64,000 nucleotides of DNA from Dendrobium chrysotoxum (GCA_019925795.1 CM034310.1:20418764-20482763); one strand, 5' to 3'. Counted from the stretch's first letter, positions 23,540 to 35,260 are shown. Translations and numbers: made by a program. Notes: generated from the letters alone by a model not told the origin.

Positions 23540-25699
23540 CAGCTCAGAGCTGTCTGATCGGCCTAGTTCAAACGAACGGAGGGCCAGAATTGACCCACAT
23601 TTATTAGTTTATTTTTAAATTGAAACTTCAAATGCTCATTACTTTCGGTCCAACCATCCAAATTTGATAAAATTTGAAACGTAGGATTCAGGTACCCTAA
23701 TGTTTCAACCCATGAAGTTTTAAAGCCCCATGCATTGAGATTTGGGAGAAATCAATGTTTAATCATATAATTTATATTAAGGATAACTTACAATCTAAAT
23801 GTCAGATTTTGATTTTCTTGGGCTTGTTGGAAAGCTAGAGAAGTCCTCTACAACTTTACAGAAGATCTCAAGAATGTTTGAGAGCTAGAATTAAATCTAC
23901 TGTTAAAAGTCTTCTTTCTCTCGCTATCTCTCTCTCTTTCCAAATTTGGTTCTTAAGTTCTTCAACAATATGGGAAATGGCTGGGGACTTCTGTTATAGC
24001 TTCAGAGGTTAGGTGATGGCTGAAATGGGATATAGATTGTTGAAATTAGAGATTTTGGAAGAGAATGGATAAAGCCAAAGCTTTGAGTTAAGTAAGCCAT
24101 TATCTCTTTATTTCAATGATTGCTTTCCTTAATTAGAGAGAGAGGGAAGCTTTAGGTTGTTCCTAAATAATCCTCCTAGCCTCCTAAATGTATGGAGTGT
24201 CAATTTATTATGAAGATTTGTCTTGCCAAGGTGGCAAAGTCATATAAGCATGTAAATTTGACTAGGTTGACTACTTTGACCAGTCAACTATACATTTGAC
24301 TGATGAGGTGGCAGTCAAATGTCCATGCCAATTAGTTGGAGTGGTTTTAAGGGGACTCAAGATTATGGAGTGAGAGTTTGAGCACACATATATGTATGAA
24401 ATGAAGTTTGACCAAATATATTGAGTTGACTTGGTTAGCTTCACTTGAGTTTGATTGACTAATGCTTAGGGTAAGTCTATATTATGAGTTAGATTTTATT
24501 TAAGGCATGCAATGAAATATATTTGAGGATCTAAGTGGGTTTGAATTGGTTAAATGGGTTAGGTTAACCCATTTAACTCTTAAGAGAAATTGGGTCAACC
24601 TAGGTTGACCCAGGATGTGGGTTTGAGATCAACAAATTTAAAATGATATCTTGACTCAATTGGAGGTGATCCCAAGGTTTGGAGAGTTCAATTCAGTCAA
24701 AATGACTATTTGGGCCCTTAGAGGGCATTTTGGCCAACCCTAGCTGACTTGATCAATTAGATTGACCAAGGGGTTGGGATTGTGTCCAATAGGTTTAGTT
24801 TGACATTTGGAGTTGAATGGAAGTGGTTCCATCCAAAAATAAGGTCATTTTCTTCGAAAGGACTATTCACACCTCAAAGGGGTATTTTGGTCATTTTGGG
24901 TTGACTTGGTCAACCAGGCTTGACCAGGGTATGGGTTTGAATCCTATGCACTCCTAATAATGATTAAGATGCATTGGAAGAGTTTTTAGGATTTAATTTG
25001 AAAAGGCTATGTTAGAGTTTAAAGAAAACTCCAAAATTGCCCTTTAGAGGCATTTTGGTCATTTTGACCCCTAATCAATTGGGGGTCAAAGGGGTCCACC
25101 AAAATATAATTTACTATTCAACATGTTATAATAAAGGGTTTGGATATAATTAGAGGGTTTGGAGAAGGATTCAAGGTCAAAATCGATTGGGTGGAAAGTT
25201 CAGTGGCATATGTCGTAAATATTTGAAGATTTTACAGTATTTAGAAATCAATTAAATTTTTAGGGTTCTAGACCTAAGAATGAACTCAAATTTGGAGGGT
25301 AGATCCTAGGGATATGCCTAGGAAATATGCAATTGATAGATCATGAATCAGGGGTCATTTGACTGGGATTTGAAGTGTTTGAAAAATCATTGGAAAAGGC
25401 TTTTAGGATAGGGCCTTTGAACCTTGGATTTTGGTCTAAAAATCTAGATTTAACCTAGATTTTAGATTTGATGCTTGATTTTGGATTATCTAAATCAATG
25501 AAAATCATTTGAATGATTTTGTATGATTAGATAAGGCTGGGGTTTGATATGAAGTTGGATTGATCTAGAACTTTAAAAATCTAGAACCTGGATTGATCAT
25601 AAGATCTTGTAGATCTAGGGTCTAGGTATATCCTAAGGTCTGGGTATGTCCTACGGTCTAGATTAGTCCTAGTGACCTCATACAAAAATGAGGTCAACA
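23540..25699 (-). mobile_element. Tat-like LTR sequence of element F (block X')
   Basis: On the minus strand it starts TGTTGACCTCATTTTT at 25699, directly after the tandem repeats of element F and a short CATATATTGGGATCTATT tract. It runs leftwards in the same order as block X2. No gene was seen. GAGGTCAACA at its plus-strand end and TGTTGACCTC at 16876 give the whole 16876-25699 stretch inverted-repeat ends. Confidence 0.6.
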
Positions 25700-25739
25700 A
25701 ATAGATCCCAATATATGTAGTATAATAAAGTTCTACTGT

Positions 25740-27343
25740 ACATATTGGTATTGACCGAATTAAAAGGTCAAGACTGGAATTTTGATTCTAAAGGAAAGTA
25801 GAAAGCTATTCCTAAATAATTGAGTTTGAATTGATACTAGGGTAGTACCACGGAGGGTGTATTCTATCACTAGTAGATCTAATCCTAATGAAGGAAAGAA
25901 CCTAACATGAAGGATAAGAATATTGAATGATCGTATAGGAAGGAATAAATCCTAACTATAGAGGATTGAGGTTGAATTGATATTAGGGTAGTGCTATGAG
26001 GGGCTTACTCTACCATTAGTAGATCTAATCCTAAGGAAGGAAAGAACCTAATCTTAATGAAAAGAAGCTTGATTTTGGAATTTGAAATTGAGATTAACAC
26101 TAGGGTGGTGCCATAAGGGGCGTTCTCCACCACTAAGACATTTAAACCTAAGGAAGGAAAGGACCTATCCTTAAGGAAAAGAGGATTGAATTCTTGAGTT
26201 TGAAGTTTGAAGTTAGGATGGTGACATAAAGGGCGTTCTCCACCACTAGTAGATTTAATCCTAAGGGAAAGAAGAACCTAACCTTAAGGGAAAGAAGGTT
26301 TGATTTTAGAGTTTAAAATTAAAACTAGGATGGTGCCATAAAGGGGCATTCTCTATCACTAGTAGATCTAATCCTAAGAAAGGAAGCGACCTAACCTTAA
26401 GGAAAAGAAGATTGAATTATATTATAGGAAGGAAGAACTCCTAACTATAGAGGATCGAACTTGAAATGACACCAGGGTAGTGTCACGAGGGGCATAATCT
26501 ACCACTAGTACGTCTAATCCTAAGGAATGAAAGAACTTAAACCTTAAGGAGAAGAAGATTGAATGATCATATAGGAAGGAAGAACTCCTAACTATAGAGG
26601 ACTGAGTTTGAATTGATACTAGGATAGTGCCACGAGGGGCATACTCTATCACTAGTAGATCTAATCTTAAGGAAGGAAATAACCTAAACCTTAAGGAGAA
26701 GAAGATTAAATGATCATATAGGAAGGAAGAACTCCTAACTACAGAGGATCGAGTTTGAATTGATACTAGGGTAGTGCCATGAGGGGCATACTCTATCACT
26801 AGTAGATCTAATCCTAAGGAAGGAAAGAACCTAACCTTAAGGAGAAGAAGATTAAATGATCGTATAAGAAGGAAGAACTCTTAACTACAGAGGATCGAGT
26901 TTGAATTGATACTAAGGTAGTTCCACAAGGTACATACTCTACTACTAATAGATCTAATCCTAAGGAATGAAAGAAAACACGATGACTCACATCTATCCTT
27001 AAGAAAAAGAAAATTGGAGGACCCTATGGGAAGGATGTATTACTTCCCACAAAAGATTAGATCTGGATTTTAAATTTAGGATGGTGCCATAGAGGGCGTT
27101 CTCCATCACTAAAGGATGATCTCGTTGTGAGGAAACTTACTCTATATGAAAAGTCAAATCTAGAATTTAAAACTTGGATGGTGCCACATAAGATGTGCTC
27201 ATTACTAGAAGATCTAATCCTATGATGACTCAAATCTAACCTTAAGGAAAAGAAAACTGGAAGATCTTGTGGGAAGGAAGCATTGCTTCCCACAGAGGAT
27301 CGGGTTTGAAATTTGAAATAAGGATGGTGCCATAAAGTGCATT
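25740..27343 (-). repeat. Tandem repeat array, 147-bp and shorter units (element F 3' region)
   Basis: Units carry GGGTAGTGCCA, ACCACTAGTAGATCTAATCC and TAAGGAAGGAAAGAACC. From about 26457 to 26900 the phrase GAGTTTGAATTGATACT (or its variant) recurs at 26457, 26604, 26751 and 26897, an almost exact 147-bp period. Flanking units are shorter (about 110-125 bp) and lack the TATAGGAAGGAAGAACTCC segment. Because 147 is divisible by 3, a minus-strand frame (26799-26422) reads through as 49-residue repeats. I treat this as a by-product, not a gene. Sirevirus B abuts at 27344. Confidence 0.85.
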
Positions 27344-29041
27344 TGAAAGTGTAAATAGGTTGTTAGACCTATTACTTACACTCTAGGCTAACCAAGAGGG
27401 GGGGTGAATTGGTCCTTTTAAAAATTTCTCTTGGAATTTTAGAAAAATTTTTATAAAAAATTTATGCAAATCGTACAGTACGAACAAAGTGATTTTTAAT
27501 GCTTTCTTCAATCTCAGAATTTCAACCACAGAAAAATAAAATGCATAAAAGTAATAGTGTGAAAAAGTAAAAAGTCAGAACAGAAAACACTAGAATTTAT
27601 AGTGGTTCGGTCAAACACGACCTACATCCCCTCCCTAGAGACTCCTTCTCTAGGTATTGCACTAAACTCAAGTGACTCTCCTTTTATCCCCACAGTAAGG
27701 TGGAGAAGCCTTTACAAACTCTCTTCCACCAACCCGGTGCGGCAGAGAACCGTTATCCTTTTTCACTCTCCAAGTGACGGTAGAGAACCGTCATCCTATT
27801 TCACTCTCCAAGTGACGGCAGAGAACCGATCGTCCTTTTTCACCCTCCTGGTGATGGCAGAGAACCAAGCATCCCTTTTCACTCTCCTGGTGATGGCAGA
27901 GAACTGGACATTCATCAAAGATCTTCTCTCAAGAGTTTTCAAGAAGATAGGGAAGTGACTTGAAGTACAAATAATGAAATCCTCACTCTTGGATAACTTT
28001 GTGAAACCCCTCACAATTTTCACTCCAAGGATCTCACACAACTCACACCCAAACACTCTCCCTTATCACTCTCCCTTCCACTCTCAAGAAGAAATTCATA
28101 GAAGCATCGTGCAACAAGTCAGTTTAAAGATCCTTAAGTACTAAGGATAAGAAAAACCGTCCAAAAACTAAATTTTTCAAGTTTCACGCGTCCCGATCAT
28201 CCCGTACAATTGATCTTCGTACTATACAAATTGTTCAAATCATTGAACGATTTGTCTCGTATGATCCCATACGAACCTAAATTAGAGCCGTTCGTACCAC
28301 AAAACCTTCTGTACGAATTATATTTTGTACTGTATGAATAGTTCAAAAATAAACGATTTGTCCCGTCCGAACCAGTACAAACCAAAAATAGAGCCGTTCA
28401 TATCACAAAACCTTCTATATGAACCATATTTTATACGGTACAAATAGTTTAAAAATGAACGATTCATCCCGTATGAACTAAAAACAGAGTCGTTCTTACC
28501 ACAAAACCTTCTGTATGAACCATATTTCGTACTGTATGAATAGTTCAAAAAATGAACGATTCATCATGTACAAACCTGTATGAACCAAAAACAGGGTCGT
28601 TCATGAAAACCTTCTGTACGAACCATATTTTGTACTGTACAAATTGTACTTGGAAAAAATTTCAAGACAGATAGGTTCGTTGTGGTGGACATATAATACA
28701 GATCATCCTGAATGATACCATATCGTACTGTACGATCAGTTTTAAAATTTAAGTTTTAACTCCCCCATTGTGTTTGTGTGCACAATTATCTAACTTACAA
28801 TCACACTATCTCAGACTCAAGAAAAATAAGAAATACAGACTTCACTTTCAGTAAACATTAATAAATAACTTTGAAGTCTTCAGGAATCTGGAGTGTGAAT
28901 ATCCTGAAAAACATATTAGTACACAAAAAAAACTCCAATATATGTTAGGAGAAGAATCAAACAAATAATAAGCTTTTCTAATCATCAAAATAACTTGTAT
29001 CAGAATTTTCTTGAACGAACGGATTTACACAAATCATAACA
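27344..29041 (-). mobile_element. 3' LTR of Sirevirus B
   Basis: This 1698-bp LTR is TGAAAGTGTAAATAGG...ACAAATCATAACA on the plus strand. It keeps the U5 motif (GGCTAACCAAGAGGGGGGG near 27391) but differs from the other Sirevirus LTRs in its ends. Its palindromes over 28195-28735 are mainly of the TTCGTACnGTACGAA type. One ATCATCCTGAATGAT stands next to ATCGTACTGTACGAT at 28693-28738. Tandem 36-39 bp units (AGAGAACCGTCATCC, CTCCAAGTGACGG) fill 27735-27905. The 5' LTR is lost, so no target duplication can be tested. Confidence 0.92.
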
Positions 29042-29056
29042 ATCTCCCCCTTTTTG
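29042..29056 (-). other. Polypurine tract of element B
   Basis: The minus strand reads AAAAAGGGGGAGATT up to the LTR start TGTTATGATTTG. A second tract (AAAAGAGGGAGAG) lies near 29392-29408, giving the multiple purine tracts typical of Sireviruses. Confidence 0.85.
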
Positions 29057-30448
29057 ATGATAGCAAAACATTTATTTGTTTGAATTAACCATACATGTCC
29101 ACAAGTCTCCTAAACTTCCACTAAATGTACACTCACCCTAAGTAAATGATCTCCTACGCCCCCCCTAAAGCCTAAGCTCCCCCTAAAAAAATGACCTTTC
29201 CTAAACAAGGGATAAAAGGAGGTTAGATGATCTAACATACTGAATAAGCAAAAGGAAGGGTAAGAAAAATAAACAAGACATGCAACACAAGCACCACATG
29301 CAAGCACATACAACACAAACACGTACACAAGCAACTAAAAATAAAATTAAATTAAATGCAACAAGTTAAACAAAGTCAATCAAACAATAAAACTCTCCCT
29401 CTTTTGACAATAACAAAAAGGGAAGACACTCAAATTAGTTGAGAAGTTGAATAATGTTAAAGAAAGGTTAACTACAATATTAAAATCAAATGCAAAAAGT
29501 AAAGACTCAAAAAGATCTAGATTGCATATTATAATGAGGAGAAGAAAAGTTGATCTAAAATAATAATATATTAGACAGATTATGTAGCCACAACTTTTAT
29601 ACAAAAGATGAAATAAAATTACCAAAATTTTAAGTCAAAAGTGATAATCATTGATTAGTGAACTTGGAGAAAATGCTAAAGGAAAGAATAATTGGCGTCA
29701 TTACGCTTTTTTTCAAAGTTTGGGCTAATTTTGTGCCTCTTTCTAGATTTGGCGATATTGCGCATCTTTTATTGTATGGCACATTTTGTGCCTCTTTCTA
29801 GATTTGGCGACATTACGCATTTTTTCAAGTATGGCACATTTTGTGCATCTTTTCAAGCTTTGCTTTGTTTGTTTTCATTTAATAAGATTCTTTCCAACAA
29901 CACTATCTCTGGGTCACAATTACAATAATGAACACTTTGATATAGAATGTACGAGTAATATTAAGACATCAAATATACAACAATTTAGACTAAGTAATAC
30001 ATGTCTAAATAAGATAAAGTAAGATCTTCCAATCTACACCAAATCATAATGAAATCTAAATATTTTGAGAATTTAAAATTATGCACAAAATTTTTTATTG
30101 TAATATAAACTGAATTAATATTTTAAAATTTTAATCAACTACAATTGAGTGTTTTAGAATTAGTAAATTCCAGTCATACTCATTATCACAGAATAATATG
30201 CACATAAATACTAAACTTTTTCATTTCATGATATCAATTTAAATAACTAATCATAGCAAGTTTTCACATTATAACCACAATCACATAAGATTAAACTTGC
30301 TACTCCCCAAACAATAATCAAAGGAAAAACTAACAACCACAAGCATAATCAACTACAACTCAAAGCACAATCAATAAACAAGCCAACTACTAAGAAGAAT
30401 AATAAAAGTAATCACATTCATAGCCAATCCAAGCCAACACAAATCCTG
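29057..30448 (-). mobile_element. Sirevirus B spacer between env-like ORF and 3' LTR
   Basis: Non-coding and A-rich. It holds the GGCGACATTACGCATTTTTTC / GGCACATTTTGTGCCTC word array (29695-29860) shared with A, C and D. The small open frames here are short and have no counterpart in element C. Confidence 0.7.
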
Positions 30449-31522
30449 CTAGTAATCTGAGGGACCCTGATCTGGAGGAGGTGGTGGAGCGCCGAACAGA
30501 GCAAAATAGCTATTAAGCGTTGCAATATTCGTATTCACAGACTCGAATTGGTCCCTTATCCACCCCCTATCCTCTTTGTATTGATCATCCTGCTGCTTCA
30601 GGTGTGCCTCCATATGATCAAATCTTTGATCAAGCCTATCAAATCACTAGACCATATCCTGGTAGAAGTCTTGGTTGGGTCCAGGTGCAGGTTCATCATC
30701 AGAACAGTTTACATTTTCATTCCTCCCAAAAAGTGCCCGAAAAGAGGCATCGGTGAAGTAGAGTGGGAGTTCAGAAGGTCCGTCAGGATGGATTATGTTG
30801 TATTATTTCTCAAGGATAAAATAGATTACATGACCAAGAGCAATATTCTTCTTTCTCTTCACACTGGGATGGCCAATATCAGAATGGTAAAATATGTAGT
30901 CCAAAATCAGTTGGGCTTCATCAATAGGTTGACCAGACATAATCAGGTAAGTGATAGAAGAGAGAAGAGGGGTCATGTTTACTCTATCTCTGGCCTTAGG
31001 GATGATGGAGGTTCTAAGAACATGTTGAATTATTCAGGAATTTTGATTCAAGGTGTCAACTCGAGGAATGTGAGTAGGTTGGCTTACACTTCTAATGACT
31101 TGATTGACTTCGGACCAATCATAGTCAGATCATGCAGTTAAAGTATGTGCCCGTATGCCCAAAGTTTTTAGATGAAAGTATTCTCATAGATCCTCCTTGG
31201 TAATCTCTACTCTTTGTTTCAAAACATAGGATGAGATCCTAGTATGATCCTGACTAAAAGTCATGTTAGCTAGAAAAACATGGAAGAGGTCTTTATTGTA
31301 TGAATAGATTAGTGTGAGAAGAAAGGAGAAATTGGTAGTATCAAATAGAGGCATTACTGTAAAATGGAGATTTTCCTACAGTAGAATGCGGGAAGGAGTG
31401 ATTTTGGATGAGGCATACCTATAGTATGCCTCTCCATTTTGTCCACTCAAAAAATTATCATCCCAGTACCTCCTAAAAGAAGTCCCTCTGGATTGACGCA
31501 CTCACTTTCCACTTCCTGGCAT
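30449..31522 (-). pseudogene. Sirevirus B env-like (additional) ORF, broken
   Basis: This is the extra ORF after pol that some Sireviruses carry, often annotated as a putative plant transposon protein. Reading from the ATG at 31522-31520, the open pieces give an N-terminal FRRYWDDNFLSGQNGEAYYRY. A central part has FLANMTFSQDHTRISSYV, DYDWSEV, QHVLRTSIIPKARDR and TPLLSLITY. A C-terminal Gln-rich helical part is followed by a proline run ending GAPPPPPDQGPSDY and a stop at 30449. Several stops and shifts disable it. Element C has the same order of blocks at 60674-61806. Its role is unknown, and the env name reflects position only. A plus-strand open frame over 30548-31141 is its shadow. Confidence 0.75.
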
Positions 31523-31580
31523 CTCTATACTATGCTCTGAAGAGTTTGAAGTGAAGATGAAATGAAAGAAAATGGCCCTC

Positions 31581-31590
31581 CTTTATATAG
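31581..31590 (-). promoter_or_regulatory. TATA-like box upstream of the B env-like ORF
   Basis: The minus strand reads CTATATAAAG, about 60 nt upstream of the env-like ATG and directly downstream of a palindrome array. This is the same order as in the LTR promoters. Confidence 0.5.
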
Positions 31591-31599
31591 AAAATTAAT

Positions 31600-31995
31600 T
31601 CAATCGTACAGTACGAACCCATTTCATACAAGATGAAATTAATTTTGTCTGGGATTAATCAAATTTCATCCGAAACAAATGAAAGAAGTCAAAATGAAAT
31701 GATTTTTTGTAAACTGCTCGTCCCGAGGCGTCCTTTCGTATAGGCTTTTTGACTTCCTGATCATACAGATGATGACGTGTTCGTCCGGGATAATCAGGAT
31801 ATTAAAGGATCGTTCAGTGATGATTAAGTTTATCCTTATCCAAATTAACACATGAATCATACAGATAAAAATGTATTCATCCGGGACGATCAACACTAAT
31901 AACTGACACTAACTGTGAATCCTCTCCATTCGTACATACAAAAACTCTTACAATCGTACAGTATGATGATGTCATCGTACAGTACAAACAGATAA
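31600..31995 (-). repeat. Internal palindrome array of element B
   Basis: Short palindromes include ATCGTACAGTACGAA (31603), ATCGTACAGTATGAT (31952) and ATCGTACAGTACAAA (31973), with GTTCGTCCGGGATAAT and ATTCATCCGGGACGAT between them. The CGTAC word is the one dominating the LTR of the same element. No ORF of note. Confidence 0.75.
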
Positions 31996-32189
31996 AGAAA
32001 AATAAGTTTCGTCACTCCAACTCTACAGATTTCCAGCACCCAATTAAAGACCAACACAAAATAAGACAAGAAAAAAAATTTTTATTTTTAAAATTTTTAA
32101 AGAAAAACACATAAGAAAATCACAAAAAACACAATAGATTAGAAACAAACTAATGAACTCTAACAAAATAAAATTTACAAAATTTTTAA
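31996..32189 (-). mobile_element. Sirevirus B pol to env-like spacer
   Basis: A-rich non-coding sequence between the palindrome array and the pol stop. Nothing else is visible. Confidence 0.6.
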
Positions 32190-33220
32190 TCAAGCATTAA
32201 GATTAATTACACCTAACCTTGTCCTTAAAAAACTAAAAGTGTCAAAAGCTAAGGTTTTTGTGAAAATATCTGCAAGTTGATCTTTAGTAGCGACATGATG
32301 TAGTTCAATTTCCCCTTTCACTATAAGATCTCGTATGAAATGATGCCTTATATCAATGTGCTTTATTCTCAAATGTTGAATAAGATTTTTTTGAAATGCA
32401 AATAGCACTAGTGTTATCCAAAAAGATTGGAATAGTACCAATAAAAAATCTTAAGTCAACCATTAGCTGTTTCAACCAAAGCACCTGTGCAACATAACTC
32501 CCTAAGGCAATATATTCTGCTTCAGCTATAAAAAATACTACTGAATTTTATTTTCTACTGGACCAAGATACTAATGAATTTCCAATGAATTGATAAGTCC
32601 CAAAGGTACTCTTCCGATCAACCCTACAGCCTGCAAAATCAGAATCTGAGTATCTAATAATTTCAAAAGAAGAAATATTCTTAGGATACCAAATTTCTAA
32701 ATTTTGAGTTCCAAGAAGATATCTTAAAATTTTTTTTCACTACTGTCAAATGTGATTCCTTTGGATCAGCTTAAAATCTAGCACATAAGAAAACACTAAA
32801 CATGATGTCAGGTCTGCTAGCAGTCAAGTAAAGTAAAGATCCAATTATTCCTTTAAATTTCTTTTGATCAATAGATTTTTCCTTAGGATCCTTATCTAAT
32901 AGTATTGAGAAACTCATGGGTATAGTTACATGTTTTGCATTATTCATTTCATACTTCTTGAGGATATCATTAACATACTTAGATTGACAAAGAAAAGTTC
33001 CTTCCTCATTTTGCTTTATGCTAAAACCAAAAAAATAACTCAAGTCACCCATTAAACTTATCTCAAATTCACTACTCATTATTTTTAAAAATTCATCACA
33101 TAAACTTTTATCAGTTTATCCAAAAATGATGTCATCAACATATATTTGAACAATGAGTATTTCATTTCCAACTCTTTTCAAAAATAGAGTGGTGTCAACA
33201 CTTCCTTTAATAAATAATCC
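32190..33220 (-). pseudogene. Sirevirus B pol: RT C-terminal half and RNase H (broken)
   Basis: The RT active site is intact as QIYVDDIIFG (near 33125-33155), but the next codon is TAA where a Ser codon is expected. Segment 33079-32771 supplies the rest of RT (MGDLSYFFGFSIKQNEEG, GIIGSLLYLTASRPDI). Frame is lost between 32770 and 32441. Segment 32441-32190 is the RNase H end (HIDIRHHFIRD, ADIFTKTLAFDTF, RTRLGVINLNA). The domain order is the same as in element A. The gene is dead, but the damage is light enough that motifs are unambiguous. Confidence 0.9.
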
Positions 33221-34600
33221 TTTTCAAAGGAAAGTGCTTAACCTCTCATACCATGCTCGAGGTGCCTGTTTTAGTCCATATAATACCTTTTTCAATTTAA
33301 AAACATGATTTGGGAATTTTAAATTTTTAAAACCTGGAGGTTGCTCAACATAAACATCCTCTTCTATCACCCCATTTAGAAAGGCACTTTTAACATTCAT
33401 TTGGTATAATTTGAAATCTTTAAAACTAGTAAAGGCTAACAACACTCTAATTGCTTCATGTCTTGCTACAGGGGAAAATGTTTCCTCATAGTCAATCCCT
33501 TCTATTTGATTATACCCCTTAGCTACTAGTCTATCCTTATTTCTTATAATAACTCCTGAATCATTAATTTTGTTTTTGAACACCCACTTAGTTCCAACTA
33601 CACTTTGATCCTTTGGCCTTTCAATTAACTCCCAAACATCATTTCTTTTAAATTGATTCAATTCTTCTTGCATGGCCAAAATCCAAAATTCATCCATAAG
33701 TGCTTGATCAATATTAGTGGGTTCAATCATTGAAATAAATGCTGAATGATTTACCTCTTTTCTTAAACCATACCTAGTCCTAACTCCTTCACTTGGGTCT
33801 CCTAAAATCAACTCTTTAGGATGACTCTTGAGATAATTCAATTCTCTAGGAAAACTTTTCTCTTCTTGAATTTCAATCCTTTCTTCCACTTTTACATTTT
33901 CAAGTCCTTGGGTTGTTTCTACAACATCATCTTCCTCTAACCTAGACCCTCCACTATTATCAGATTCATAAAAAACAACATGAGTGGTCTCCTCAACTAC
34001 CAATGTCCTTCTATTGAAAACTCTATAGGATTTTCCAACACTTGAATATCCTAAAAAAATTCCTTCATCAGATTTAGGATCAAATTTTCCTAAGAGAGTT
34101 TTTCCATTATTGTGTATGAACACCTTACATCCAAAAATATGTATGTGTGAGAGGTTGGGAATCCTACCTTTAAGAAGTTCAGAGAGTGTCTTGTTTAATT
34201 TTGATCTAATGTTCACCCTATTCAACACATAACATGCGGTGCTAACTGCTTCAGCCCAAAAGTATCTTGGAAGTGAATATTCTGCCAACATGGCTCTAGC
34301 AGTTTCAACCAATGTCCTATTCTTTTTCTCAACTACTCCATTCTGTTGAGGTGTTCTAGAAGCTGAGAAGTTATGATCTATCCCATGAGATTTGCAAAAA
34401 TTATCAAACAACTCATTTTCAAATTCTCCCCCCATGATCACTTTAAATTGTTATAATTTCTAGACCTAATTTTCTCTAAATCTAAGTATCAAAATCTCTA
34501 AACTCCTTAAATGATTCACTTTTATGATACAAAAATCTAATCCATGTGAATCTTGAATAATCATCCATAATTACATACCCAAATCTCTTTCCTCCTAGAC
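33221..34600 (-). pseudogene. Sirevirus B pol: integrase and N-terminal reverse transcriptase
   Basis: A 405-codon open frame (34441-33224) covers the integrase end and RT start. It has FSASRTPQQNGVVEKKNRTL (catalytic Glu), GKFDPKSDEGIFLGYSSVGK, then RT with RNDVWELIERPKDQSVVGTK, VAKGYNQIEGIDYEETFSPV, MNVKSAFLNGV and GLKQAPRAWYERLSTFL. The second integrase Asp (SDHGG) is in another frame. A run of six G residues (C6 at 34427-34432 on the plus strand) separates the frames, so a one-base homopolymer change explains the break. This is the longest surviving pol piece in the window. Confidence 0.93.
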
Positions 34601-35260
34601 TTAAGGTACTAACAGGTCCAAATAAATCCATGTGTAGATTTCTAAGGGCTTGCTAGTTCTAACCTCCTTGATTAAACTAAAAGAGGATCTGACTTGTTTT
34701 CCTAATATACATGCATCACACAAGTGGTCTTTTATAAAGTCAAATTTGGGTACTCCTCGGACTAACTCTTTTTGGGTGATTTTCCTAAGATTTCTCATGC
34801 TAGAGTGACAAAGCCTTCTATGCCATAACTAAGATTCATCTAATATAGTTTTCAAACATAAAGCAGTAGAAGGTTTTACAGCATTCAAATCTAGCATGTA
34901 AATATTATTTATTCTATCACCATTCAATACAATAAGTCTATTCTGACTGATAATATAACTAGTAGGCAAAAATTTTATATGGTAACCTTTACCACATAAT
35001 TGACTTATGCTCAACAGAGTGTATTTTAAACCTTCAACTAACAGAACATTTTCAATCACAAAGTTTTTTGAGTTTCCAATAATACATGTACCTACCACTC
35101 ACTTGGTAGTATTATCTCCAAGTGTAACCTTGCCTCTATTCCTGGCTTCTAGCGTTATAAATTATTTCACATCTCCAGTCATATGCTTAGAGCAACCACT
35201 GTCCAGGTACCAAATGCTCTCATGAGGTCTTGTGTGAGAGCGATCCTATAAAATGATCAA
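34601..35260 (-). pseudogene. Sirevirus B pol: protease and GAG-pre-integrase
   Basis: The protease active-site segment WYLDSGCSKHMTGD is intact near 35175-35220. It is followed by KVTLGDNTTK, a post-protease block (LLSISQLCGKGYHIKF) and the pre-integrase zinc domain. In that domain the CxxC half is complete (CDACILGKQVRSSF, 34730). Stops fall after ILDES (34829) and between other pieces. Comparing this intact order with element A shows exactly where the solo LTR entered A. Confidence 0.88.

Noticed and set aside
16876..25699. A DNA transposon with terminal inverted repeats
   Set aside because: No transposase and no target duplication were found. The ends fit LTR TG...CA ends, so a DNA transposon is not supported, though a foldback structure stays open as a finding.
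26422..26799. A 125-codon repeated protein on the minus strand
   Set aside because: The frame is open only because the DNA repeat length is divisible by three. Neighbouring units of other lengths break it.
30548..31141. A 197-codon plus-strand open frame
   Set aside because: It is antisense to the env-like ORF of element B and has no conserved counterpart in element C.
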